DNA of 64,000 bases from Megamerina dolium (lineage: Eukaryota; Arthropoda; Insecta; Diptera; Megamerinidae). Under the pieces are notes generated by a model. The model saw only the letters and a list, made by a program, of their open reading frames with translations. It did not search any database and was not told where the DNA came from. The stretch lies in contig OY978526.1 of assembly GCA_963854835.1 (NCBI GenBank), positions 91,772,140 through 91,836,139 of the forward strand, in the 5' to 3' direction. The translations under genes were made by a program, and so were the position numbers. This document shows, one piece after another, positions 49,401 through 59,116 of this stretch (position 1 is the first letter of the stretch; the number at the start of each line of letters is the position of its first letter).

Positions 49401-50116
49401 ACCATAGAGTACGCGTCGAATGAATGACGCGTCATTGCAAATGAGAGTACCACGAAGTACTTAAATTTTCAATACCAATAGTTGAGCTTACAACTCATCC
49501 GAAATACAATACTTACGAGTCATTGAAAGTGCTCGAGTCATTTATGTTATGATTTTTGAAGAACTTTGAGTAACATACAGACCCATTACTTTTTTTGAAA
49601 CTCTTTTTGATTCATGCATAAATAGGTAAGTTTTATTACGATATTAGGTAATACAACATAAAATTTAAGCAACAACAAAAAAATACAACTAACAGCAAAC
49701 AAATCCTATACAATGTAATGTAAAAAATAATTAAATAAAACTGCTAAAATTATATAGCTAGTAAAATTATAGTGAAGCCACAAAACAAAAACAAAAAAGA
49801 GGTAAAAAAGAAATCAAACAGACAAACACAGGCAAACAGAAAATGGACTAAATTGATATCAAAACAAATGTTTGAAATAGCAATGGAAATCACCCTCTCA
49901 AATTGGCAAATGAAACCATTCATGATCAAATTGATTTCACAAAAAAGACTATAAAATCTTTGTTTGCTTTTAACATTAATCAACATTCTTGCTACGTGCT
50001 ACACGCAAAAAGGCAAAACTCACTGCTAACATAAAATGTGTAAGAGTATGAGTATACGCAGTTCGCAGTGCGTACACTTGTAAGTTAATTCGTTTGCAAT
50101 GCACTCGTTCGCTACC
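49401..50116 (-). other. Start of the intron downstream of the host exon
   Basis: On the minus strand this follows the splice donor at 50122 and is AT-rich and non-coding. It contains short GAGAGTACCACGAAGTACTT and ACGCGTCGAATGAATGACGC inverted motifs near 49412-49465. Confidence 0.5.
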
Positions 50117-50122
50117 ACTTAC
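50117..50122 (-). other. 5' splice donor GTAAGT
   Basis: On the minus strand the exon end AACAAGACG is followed by GTAAGTGG, a perfect match to the intronic donor consensus. The TAA that ends the open frame (50121-50119) is made of donor bases and so lies in the intron. The junction falls after the second base of a codon. That codon begins CG, so residue 575 is Arg whatever base the next exon supplies. Confidence 0.88.
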
Positions 50123-51846
50123 CGTCTTGTTTGCCTTGGTATGGATTGCGTCCAACAGACGGGCGCCTTATGTGTCTGTTGATTGCGCGACGATTTGTAC
50201 GTGAGATCGCCACATTCGGATTGCCACACTTGTAGGTTACCCTCGGCAGGGTAAAATGTGTAGAGACTGTTGGTGGCCGAGGCGATCACTGGTGATCCAC
50301 CGGCTGCTGCCAGCAAAGCAGCAGCGGCATCACCAACAACGCCTGAAGTCGAATTGAGCACGGTTGTGGCAGGCGAAAGTGGTAACACTGGTACACCCGC
50401 CGACGTCGACAACGTTGCCGATGACATGGGCTGAACAAGTAGCGCTTGACCATTCGTAACACCAACACCAACACTGCCACCAACACTACCAGCAACACCA
50501 CCACCACCACTACTACTACTACTGCCGCCACCAGCAACTGCGACCGTTGTCCCACCATTTTGTGTGGCATATTTGTAGTTCATCATGCGTGTTGAGCTCA
50601 TATTGGTGCCATTCATTGTGTTGCCAGGAATTGCTGATGTTGTCATTGCAGGTGTTGTTGTTGTGATCCCATTGCCATCGTGTTTAAGTATCAGCGCATT
50701 GCTCGCATCATAACCATTGCCACCGATCATGTGACGATGATGATGACGGGAAATCGCGTCCACCGAATGTGAACGTATCTTGGAACCTCGTTGCTGCTGT
50801 TGTTGTTGTTGCAACAATACACCACCATTATTGCGTGCATTGTTCGCCATGCTGTTGGCTGCCGCAGTAGCAATGGCTGGTGACATAGCTCGTGTTTTGG
50901 CACGTCGAAAACCGCCAGCGCTACCACTTCCACTGCCACTATGAATGCTGCTACTGCCACTACTATTGCTGCCAGCATTCGCAGTGAAACGATGATTATG
51001 CGCTGTCTGATGTCCTGCTGCTGATGCGACTAGCGGTTGTCTTTGTTTCTGATATTGCAAACGTTGCATAGTTGGTGAATTGCTTGATGTTGTTCCTGCC
51101 GAAGAAGGGACGCCAAAATTTGAAACACCATTTTGCGAACGATGTAATATATTCAGTGATTTATTATTGTTACTGCCATTGTTGTGTACAGTAGCTGCTG
51201 CAGTAGCTGCTGTTGTGGTCGTATTTGAATGAAAGTTTTGTATGCTCTGTTGGCCACTATTACTGTGTCGTTGTTGTTGTTGTTGTTGGTGTTGCTTATA
51301 TGCACCGGAACCAACAGCAGCTGCAGCAGCACCACTACCATTGACTATGGTTGTTGGTGCGGACGACATTTGTTGCTGACGTCGGGTAATTTGAGGCGCA
51401 GCCACCATTGTTAACAAACGTTGCTTATGCAAATCGGTTGCTGTTGATGACTTCGGTGTTACTGTCGTCGCTGTAGCTGTTGAATGAGTTATATTTAGTG
51501 TTAAACCGCCTGTCGCCGCCGATGACAATTGTGCTAATGTTGAGCCCATCTGTTGTTGTTGTTGTTGTTGCTGCTGCTGTTGTTGAATATGATGCTGATT
51601 ATTCAAGTGGCTACTATTTGTCGTTCCACTTGTTTGATGCTCTGAATCGGTTGAAACACGATCTGGATCACTTTCGAAACCTTCATCAAGGGATCGTGTT
51701 GGACTAAGTATGGGTTTTAAATTGTGTTGATCTAATTTCGTATTGATGCTTGTAGCTGTCATCATTGTTGTCGCTGTCGTCGTTGATGTTGTTCCACCTG
51801 ACGATGCTGTCGCTGCATCCATTTTATCCATTATCGGTCTGGGCAT
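50123..51846 (-). CDS. 5' coding exon of an unidentified low-complexity, probably cytoplasmic/nuclear protein
   Basis: This is the only clear host coding exon: 574 codons plus two bases. The start ATG has A at -3 (AATAATTATGCCC) and an in-frame TAA 15 bp upstream. The protein begins MPRPIMDKMD. An ordered-looking acidic island follows at about 42-70 (NLKPILSPTRSLDEGFESDP ... STDSEH), with proline-directed and SP/TP-type sites. Next come a polyQ run (about 88-99), further Q, N, H, S/T and A tracts, a Gly/Ser/Val stretch near 450-480, and an ordered last 45 residues (YPAEGNLQVWQSECGDLTYK, PVCWTQSIPRQTR). No signal peptide, membrane segment or catalytic motif is seen. GC content is far above its surroundings, and CAA/CAG repeats make antisense frames long. 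The exon ends at a donor, so the C-terminal domains are elsewhere. I could not place the family; the two islands are the parts to search with. Confidence 0.85.
51543..51588 (-). repeat. polyQ-coding CAG/CAA tract
   Basis: Mixed CAA and CAG codons encode about a dozen glutamines in the exon. The mixing reduces slippage compared with a pure repeat. Smaller Q tracts lie near 50795-50813 and 51271-51288. Confidence 0.9.
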
Positions 51847-51856
51847 AATTATTCTC

Positions 51857-51925
51857 GCTTAGTTTGTAGGCGTGTGTGTATGTGTGTGTGTGTGTGTATG
51901 TTTATGTGTCTCTCTGTGTGTGTTT
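51857..51925 (-). other. Possible 3' splice acceptor region upstream of the start codon
   Basis: On the minus strand a CA-rich tract (TG repeats on plus, 51870-51925) leads into ACAAACTAAG followed by CGAGAATAATTATG. The AG could be a 3' splice site placing the start codon 10 nt into a second exon, after a non-coding 5' exon. The pyrimidine tract is poor because CA alternates, so this could equally be plain 5' leader. Confidence 0.3.
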
Positions 51926-53760
51926 TTGTGTATTTGAAAACAAAGAGGATAAACTAATGTAATGGTAGAGTGATTTCTTCGTTGTCACCTGCTACAATTT
52001 CTAATAGCGTTCCTATTTGTTATTGTATATTATACCTACTCAAATTACATATGTAGGCATATACTATGTACGACTTTGCAGTTGAATTATGTTCCAAAGA
52101 TTTACTTTTGCTTGGCTTGAACCGCGTAAAAATCAGCCGGACACAATGAATAGTAATTTTAAACGAATCAAGTACGTCAAGTATATCTTTATACAAAAAT
52201 GTATGTATTCACAATATTTGATTTATTATTTTCGAATTTTTCAAGTATTTTTCTAATTATAAATTCATAGAGAATTTTCTTTATTCTTCCATTAGGCACT
52301 CATATACGCTTGCTATCGTATCGTGATAGGTACATTGATTTCAATAACCACTATTCTTCGTTTTGCTACTACTCACACGTTGATTTCACGGTAATTTTCT
52401 TTCTTTTATTTATGCTTTTCTTTCAAGATATGAATTTTCCCAACATCAAATTAAATACATTCACACTGACGTTGTTTAGGTACATACATTCATACATAGA
52501 TGTAAGATACAAAGCAGACCTTTTTCACCATTGAGTCTCACACAGAAACACGCTTTAAATCTTCTTCACCTCGTGTTTTTTCTTTTGTTTTGAATTTTTC
52601 TTTCTCTTTTCATAAATTAAAGCAAAAATTGTTTCACTTGTTTTCCCGTTTCATTTCTTGTCATTACGAGAAAATTTCACAAAAAAAAAATAAAAAACAA
52701 ATTAAACAAAAAAAATGGAAAAAAAATCGCTATTTTCGTTATTTCGATGATTATGGCGATGCTTGTTGCGGTTACTATGTTTTATTGTATTGTATACCTT
52801 CCGTTTACACGTCTATAGCGCACAAAAATCGTTTTCATACTGAAACGTTAGTCAAATACATATACTCGCACATGTACCTGCTGCTGCTAGCAACTGTTAA
52901 GTGCTGCTGAAGTGGCTAAGGTGGTCTCGACGACTGCTATTGTTACTCGCTCGTTTCGTGTTATCGTTGATAATAAGCTTGTTTTTTCTTGATGATGATG
53001 ATGATAATGATGTTGATGATCGTGATGATGATGTTCATTTTGATACTGTTTACGATGATTATAACGCTGATGATGATGATGATGATGATGATGGTGCCTA
53101 CCAAAACTTGCGCCCAATACAAACACCTTTATGTTGTTGTTGCTCAGCGCCAAGTTTACTTAATTTGCACCTGATCATCAGTAAATGTTAGTGAACGAAC
53201 AAACCAGAGAATGAATATACATACATATACAATCATTTTACGTTCAAGTTACGCTGTGACTCACAGTGAGTTACGATTGCTGATATTACTAGTAACTAGT
53301 ATTACATTAATTGTAAATATAACGTTTAATGAGAGAGGCAAGTCAGAGAGTAAGAGATAATCTATGTATGTACAATCCAGAAAGTTCACCACAACAAGGA
53401 TTTGAACATTTTTTATATGTATATTACATTAGGCTGCGCCCTACTTGTATCGGCAAAATTTTTTTTTATACATCCAGACCATTACCTTTGCTAGAATGTT
53501 TATTTGGGTATAAAAACACGAAATTTTAGCGCCGAGTATTAATTTGTTTGTTGAATCTACATACCTGCAGCCCTTCGCAGAAGCTCTATCGCTAAAATCC
53601 TTATAAAAAATTTTAGAGAAAATAGTACGCAATTACGATTCTAATTGCTTTATTGCTCTTATTCTCGCTTTGCTTATTTCTTATTTTGACAGACAGTTTC
53701 ATACTTCGGATAAATTGTCAAATTCTGATCAGTCATTAGGAGGTTCTTTACTTCTTGTAC
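51926..53760. repeat. Upstream flank of the host exon: AT-rich with (GAT)n
   Basis: No second exon could be identified. (GAT/ATC)n tracts lie at about 52992-53020 and 53069-53092; on the minus strand they give His-rich chance frames. A-rich tract near 52680-52730. Confidence 0.55.
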
Positions 53761-54008
53761 TTTGCGTTCTCGTACTCTAAAAACCTGCAAAGTAGGGGAA
53801 ATTGAGAGAACAAAATGACATTTCAGTTTAAGGGGAAGTTGCAAATATTGACTGGATAAATTTGTTCTTGTAGAAACTTGCAAGTTAAAGAAACAACTGA
53901 TCGCAAATAAACGAAACAAACAAGCAAATGAACAATTGCAATTTACTTAATGGAATATCAGCTGTTCGTGAAACTTGCAGGTTTTTAGTGGTTTTGCGTT
54001 CTCGTACT
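53761..54008. repeat. Inverted repeat flanked by 16-bp direct repeats
   Basis: CTAAAAACCTGCAAAGT (53777-53793) is inverted at 53973-53988 (ACTTGCAGGTTTTTAG). Identical 16-bp direct copies TTTGCGTTCTCGTACT lie outside, at 53761-53776 and 53993-54008. The left copy abuts the inverted repeat exactly and the right one follows after 4 bp. The interior (about 180 bp) is non-coding. This resembles a small mobile element, but the long direct repeat and the offset do not fit a known class. Confidence 0.65.
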
Positions 54009-55684
54009 TTTTCATATATTTATCTCTCTGCGAGCGAATAGCGTAAATTTCTGAGAAATTTCTTTGCTGGATAATTTTTACTGGAAAATTACGAAAACGG
54101 ACCTATTTATTTACAATTACAATTTAAGTTTCCAGTTAAAAATTTTCATTTAACCACTTGAAAGAATTTAAAATATTAGATATTATTTATGTAAAACAGA
54201 TTTCATGATTCCACCCTATTCTGCTATTGTTCCTTTAATTCGTTTGCTTTGATTACTTTATAAAATTATTTCATTGTTACATTATTTTAAATTTAAATTT
54301 TCTTCTCATAATGATTTATCTGAATTATATTTTACATAGATAAGTTTGTAATCTTTATATTATTTTAATGTAAAAATTTAATATTGTACGCACTTTTCTA
54401 TGATTTAAACTATATACAATTATTTCTATAATACGTATATAATTACCATCTATCTTCACGTATGCTACTCGTCGATTAGACTCAAAAAGACATACGAATT
54501 CCACTTTCTCATGTTGTAGTAAGTGTTACGTACAACATAGTGTTAAATATGAATGAAACAAATATCCTCTAGTTCAAATGTATTATATTGGTGATGGCGA
54601 TGGTAAGGTAAATCAAGGTTTCCAAAAAAAAACGCAAATACTTCGTTAATGATCTCGAACTTTTTAATTATAGGATATACTGTAGATATTTATTAAAAAC
54701 ATTTTTAATACAATTTAGATTCATTGCCTTTTATCTTTCACCCTCACACATGCATACGCACACCATAGCTTTAACTAAAAACCTGCTACATTTTTTATCA
54801 ATGAAAATAAATGCAATACTGGTACTCAACAGTGATGGCATTTGCGTCTATCGACTGTCAGTCAAATAAAGTTGGAAATGTCAATTCATTTAGTGTGCAT
54901 TCATTTTTTTTAGGCATTGTTTGATCACATTACAACTTTTAAAACTAAGAGTGAATAAGGCATTATAAGCCCTTATAAGTGTTATATGTACCCGCTTATA
55001 GCTTTCTTCTAAGTACCTAAACATTAAAACAAGCAAATTTTGATTACTACTACTATTACAGCTTCAAAATTACAAATTATAATTATAAAAGTCCATACAT
55101 ATTACTTAATTACTTTTTCCGTAGATAGTTTTAAGCAATTTCCAATTATCGAATTTATACTGCTTGTGAATAACCTAATAAGTTTATGGTACTTTAAAGA
55201 TTATACTAAAAAAAGTAGTTGCCTATAAATAAATAGTATTAAAAATGCCATATCTGTTTTATAGCCTGAGAAAGAGCAAAAAGTAGTAAGCGAGCAAATA
55301 TGTGAAAAGTTTTGTGTGCACCTGTCAGAAAACTGGCGAAATTAATTTATATGGATATCTATATATACATTAAGGTGGCGTGAAAAACGTTTTGGGCATA
55401 CACACGATTTTGGGCATACATGTAGAAAGTTGCCATTTTAGATTAAAAATAAAAACTTGAAATACTTCATATTTGTGTCATCGTATGTTAAGAAGTACCC
55501 CCAATGTTATTTGTTTAAAAGAAACGCATTTAATTAACATTTTCACACATGTTGTTAAATCAAAATAAACTAAAAATTTGTTTATTTTAATTAAGATAAA
55601 GATGAATCTGTATAATTTTTCTTATAACCATTTTTAAAAAGGCACCCCAATAATTGTATATGTATTTATGTACTTTAATACCTA
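54009..55684. other. AT-rich non-coding DNA
   Basis: No supported gene. A short direct repeat TTTTGGGCATACA occurs at about 55390-55402 and 55408-55420. Confidence 0.55.
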
Positions 55685-56143
55685 CTCTCTCGAAGATCGA
55701 AAATCACACTCTACAAGTCCCTCATTATTTCTGTCCTAATATATGGCGCAGAAGCCTGGACAATTTCCACCACGGATGAGAAGATGCTTGGAGTTTTCGA
55801 GAGAAAAGTTCTGCGTATGATCTTCAGACCTATTTGCGTTGATAGCGAGTATCGAATAAGTTACAACGATGAGCTATAGGAGCTGTACGCTGACATTGAC
55901 ATGGTCAGGCGGATCAAAATACCGCGGCTGCGCTGGCTAGGTCATGTCAAGCGAAAGGAAGAAGACGCTCCAGCGAAGAGGATATTTAAGTCGGCACTCG
56001 CTGGAGGACGCAGAAGATGAGGAAGACCAAACCTCCGTTGGAAGGACCAAGTGTTGGGTAACCTGGCAGAGCTTGGAATATCCAATTGGTGCCAGCAAGC
56101 GAAGAACAGAGAAGACTGGCGACGCATTATATGTTCGGCTTAA
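55685..56143 (+). mobile_element. LINE (RTE/CR1-like) 3' end of the reverse transcriptase ORF
   Basis: One frame from about 55709 reads the C-terminal part of a non-LTR reverse transcriptase ORF: LYKSLIISVLIYGAEAWTIS, VFERKVLRMIF, ELYADIDMVRRIKI, RLRWLGHVKR, GRPNLRWKDQVL, and it ends RRIICSA at a natural-looking TAA (56141-56143). The order (YGAEAW, RWLGHV, GRP-RW) is typical of RTE/CR1-type elements. Two in-frame stops, TAG at 55877 and TGA at 56018, disable it. No frameshift was needed, so the copy is relatively young. The 5' part is absent, as usual for truncated LINE insertions. Confidence 0.88.
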
Positions 56144-56261
56144 ATCGATCATCGGTTGTTATGGTCACATAAGAAAAAGAAAAATACTTACTATATCTAA
56201 AAATTAAAGAAATTCTAAACAGTATAAAAATAATATTCCACAAATATTATCGAATTTATGG

Positions 56262-56465
56262 TTGTATAAGGTTGGGTTAAGTTAGGTTGTTTCGACTGTC
56301 CGCTTGGACTCACTTAGGTCAAGTAAGGATCATTTTAATGCCACAGGTGGGCTACGTTTGAAACCAACCCGAGCTTCGGGTGAAACGTAGATATATTTCC
56401 CAGCTGACAATGAGCCAGCTCGGTGAAGTCGTGCATGAAGTGACTGCCTATATGAGTCAGTCTGC
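56262..56465. mobile_element. Fragment of a dispersed fly repeat (GGTTAGGTT-type end)
   Basis: GGTTGGGTTAAGTTAGGTTG followed by CCGCTTGGACTCACTTAGGT and AATGCCACAGGTGGG resembles a repeat family common in higher flies. Its ends carry TTAGGTTAGGTT units and an ACTCACTTAGG block. I recognise the pattern from general knowledge but cannot name the family or its orientation. It may be the 3' end of a LINE. Confidence 0.45.
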
Positions 56466-56837
56466 GTATTTTTTTTTTATTTGCAAAACTACTTTCATTG
56501 AAAGCAATGCGTATGTTTGCTACTACAACACAGAATATTTGGTTATATCGGAGCTGACAAGTTTAAATTAATGTTTTAACAATGTAATAACGATATGAAC
56601 CAGAAAGAGTATCAAGTAGTTGTTAAAACTTGGAAAAATATATAATATTTATTTCCGTTTTATCAATTACCATATTTGGCATTGTTCACTTAGATGTACA
56701 CACATACAATAGGCATAACTAATCAATTATTAATTTACCTAGCTTCATATATATGGAAAACATGTATAGATTTAATTAAATATTTATTTCAATATGAAAC
56801 AAAGTTTCCTAAATGTAATAATATTGTAAGTATAGAT
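56466..56837. other. AT-rich spacer, nothing recognised
   Basis: No coding or repeat signal. Confidence 0.5.
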
Positions 56838-57443
56838 CAATGGCTTAACCAGAAGTTGAATCAGGAGGATAGGCCCCCCCCTGGACAGTGAACTAATTTA
56901 AAAGCAAAATAAAGACAGATTAAAAAATTGATTCATTTTTCATTCACACAAGACCAATTTACACTTCAGTTTTACCTACCTTAATTATTGTATTTTTGCA
57001 AAGGTGTAATTTTATATTTTAAAACCAAAAATTTAATCGATTATGTACTTTTAAGCAATGGGATTGTATAACTAAACTACTATTAATCAATTTTCAAACA
57101 ATATTCCTCGAAAATGGACGAAATAATGTTGTGAAGTGAAATTTTTTTTATTTTTATAGCCAAATTGCTAGTTACAAGTTACAAGTTGCAAGTTACGAGT
57201 TGCAGAGGAAGCACTTTGCGCATGCTAAAATCATGAAGGTAGAGGCAGGCACAAATTTATAAATACCGTTTCCGAAGCATTAAACCCTGTCGCTCAAAAC
57301 ATTTTAACTACGGTATAGACAGCAATATTTAGATATATTTTTGAAAAATTAGTTTAATAAAAAATCGACTAAACGGTAGAGCAATACTGGTAGTACCTAT
57401 ACATCCTCCCAAGCGCCTTCAGAAAATTATGGCTACGGCACTG
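56838..57443. mobile_element. ~606-bp hAT-like element, same family as 42173-42358
   Basis: The left end CAATGGCTTAACCAGAAGTT and the reverse-complemented right end CAGTGCCGTAGCCATAATTT match over the outer ~20 bp with several differences. The right end continues TCTGAAGG, closely matching the end of the 186-bp MITE at 42358. The flanks GTATAGAT and ATCTAAAT agree at 5 of 8, a worn 8-bp duplication. A CCCCCCCCTGG run lies near the left end. No coding frame. An internal 10-bp AGTTACAAGT-type minirepeat lies at 57170-57206. Confidence 0.5.
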
Positions 57444-58015
57444 ATCTAAATTTTTGGATATATTTATATATAAATTTTTAAAAATTCAAGCATAATTTTT
57501 AAAAACGAATTTCCCAGATAATATTTCCCCTATTGGAATTCTTAAAATCAAAAAGTATTAGCAAAATTACGAAATAACAATTCATATTTCTCCCCCTGGT
57601 AAATAGTACAATAATATATACATACAATAATAGATACGTAAACGACTCTCTTTTACACTCTCATATGTGGTTTTTGCACTTTTATTGTTATTGTTATTGT
57701 TGTGTTTATCTGCGGTTTTTTTTTTTTATAATGGCGCTGCCTTTTCATCTTCCTCGTTTATTATTGTGTGGCGGCAGCGACTTTTGTGGAAATAAGCAAG
57801 CAAACACGCAAAACAAAATCAAAAACCAGAAAAAGAGTTGCTGCAAAAGAAAGGAAAAATATGCAATCTGATGCTATCAAGAATTGATGTTGAAGTGGAA
57901 TGCCCTTACTTTGATTGATTTCCGGGTAGTGTTGTGCGTGTGTGTAATATAGTAGAAATGGAAGAAAGTATTTACAGGGTATTAAAATAAAATAGGAACA
58001 TTGACATTTGTGTTT
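57444..58015. other. AT-rich non-coding DNA
   Basis: No supported gene. TTGTTATTGTTATTG near 57684-57700 and a T-run at 57717-57727. Confidence 0.55.
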
Positions 58016-58017
58016 CT

Positions 58018-58130
58018 GAGTCCTAGGTCATGGGTTCTATACCCGGCTTAGACATCAACTTTAATATTGGAAGAGAAGCTTCGCCAAAGGTTCTTTTGGG
58101 GCCTACAAATGACACTTATTTATTTTTTTG
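58018..58130 (+). mobile_element. SINE copy with internal deletion
   Basis: The end of the tRNA-like head (CCTAGGTCATGGGTTCTATA, CCCGGCTTAGACATCAACTT) is joined directly to the 3' end of the family (TTGGAAGAGAAGCTTCGCCA, TTTTGGGGCCTACAAATGAC). About 130 bp are missing compared with copy B. The body block CAAGCAATTGGCAATTC is absent. Confidence 0.75.
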
Positions 58131-58841
58131 AGATTTAAAAAAATCATTAATTTTTCGTAACATACATACTATTTTATATAATATTTTTATTATTATATAA
58201 AATTCTTGAAATTAATCCGCCAACCGAACGCGGAATCTAACTGTCCATAATAATACACAATATACATAAGTATATTTGTTGTACAAGTATGATGTAAACA
58301 ATTATTAAAATATTGTCATAATTTGGCTATTTCCAAGCCACTTGAATTCAAAGTCGTAGAATCTAAAGATTCACTATTAAAACGTTTAGACTTAATGAAG
58401 GATCCCACAGATATGTAAACAAGTAAAGAAGTAACATATTGTATGTGCTTATATATGTGTTTGTACATTATTTATACAAAACGTATAACTTCAACTTGTG
58501 AAGTTGAAGTTTAATCTTTTTTTCCATTGCATATTACTTACTGTTGTTTTCATTAATATTACTGCTGCTGCTGGTGATGATGTTGTTGTTAGTGTTGTTG
58601 ATTTATATCCATTTTAAGCGAAAAGAAAAAGTGAACATTTGAAAATTATTGGAGAAATTGCTTATTGTTGATATTATTGCTAAAACACACACACACACAC
58701 ACACGTGTGTAGAAAAAAAGTGAAGCCAATATACGAGCATTGACATTATTAAGTATCTAAGTAACATATATGGTTGTGTGTGAGATTCAAGCCATTTGAT
58801 ATCCGCATACAGACAAAATATTAGGTACCATCAACTTGACA
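58131..58841. repeat. AT-rich DNA with (CA)n
   Basis: CTGCTGCTGGTGATGATGTTG tract near 58562-58590; (CA)n with flanking CACGTGTGTG at 58685-58710. No gene. Confidence 0.6.
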
Positions 58842-59116
58842 ATGGGTGCCGTAAGTCAGTGGTAAAGTATGTTGGCTTTTTTTAGCTGTAGACCCTCGGT
58901 TAAAACACAATTTTATAGAAAAAATTATATTTTCGAACTGTACCCACCTGTCGGCGAGTAATTGGCTATTCTTCTGGCAGTAAGAATTTGCTATGAGAGC
59001 ACTTCTAAAAGAGCTATGTGACAAAACTCAGAAATAGTGACGTCACAAAGGTATTGCCATTTGGAATCGATTGATCTAATATTTTCCAAAAATTAAGACG
59101 CACAACAATGGAAAAG
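58842..59116 (+). mobile_element. Diverged tRNA-derived SINE copy
   Basis: It starts GGGTGCCGTAAGTCAGTGGT (worn A box). It keeps GGCGAGTAATTGGCTATTCT, AGTAAGAATTTGCTATGAG, GTGACGTCACAAAGGTATTG and ATTAAGACGCACAACAATGG in family order. The 3' end past 59116 is not recognisable. The antisense frame at 58821-59024 is incidental. Confidence 0.75.

Noticed and set aside
50286..51707. Several 60-95 codon frames overlapping the host exon in other phases and on the plus strand
   Set aside because: They are shadows of the CAA/CAG/ACA-rich coding exon and have repeat-driven composition (poly-V, poly-L).
52887..53191. His-rich and Asp-rich open frames
   Set aside because: They are translations of the (GAT)n microsatellite in different frames.
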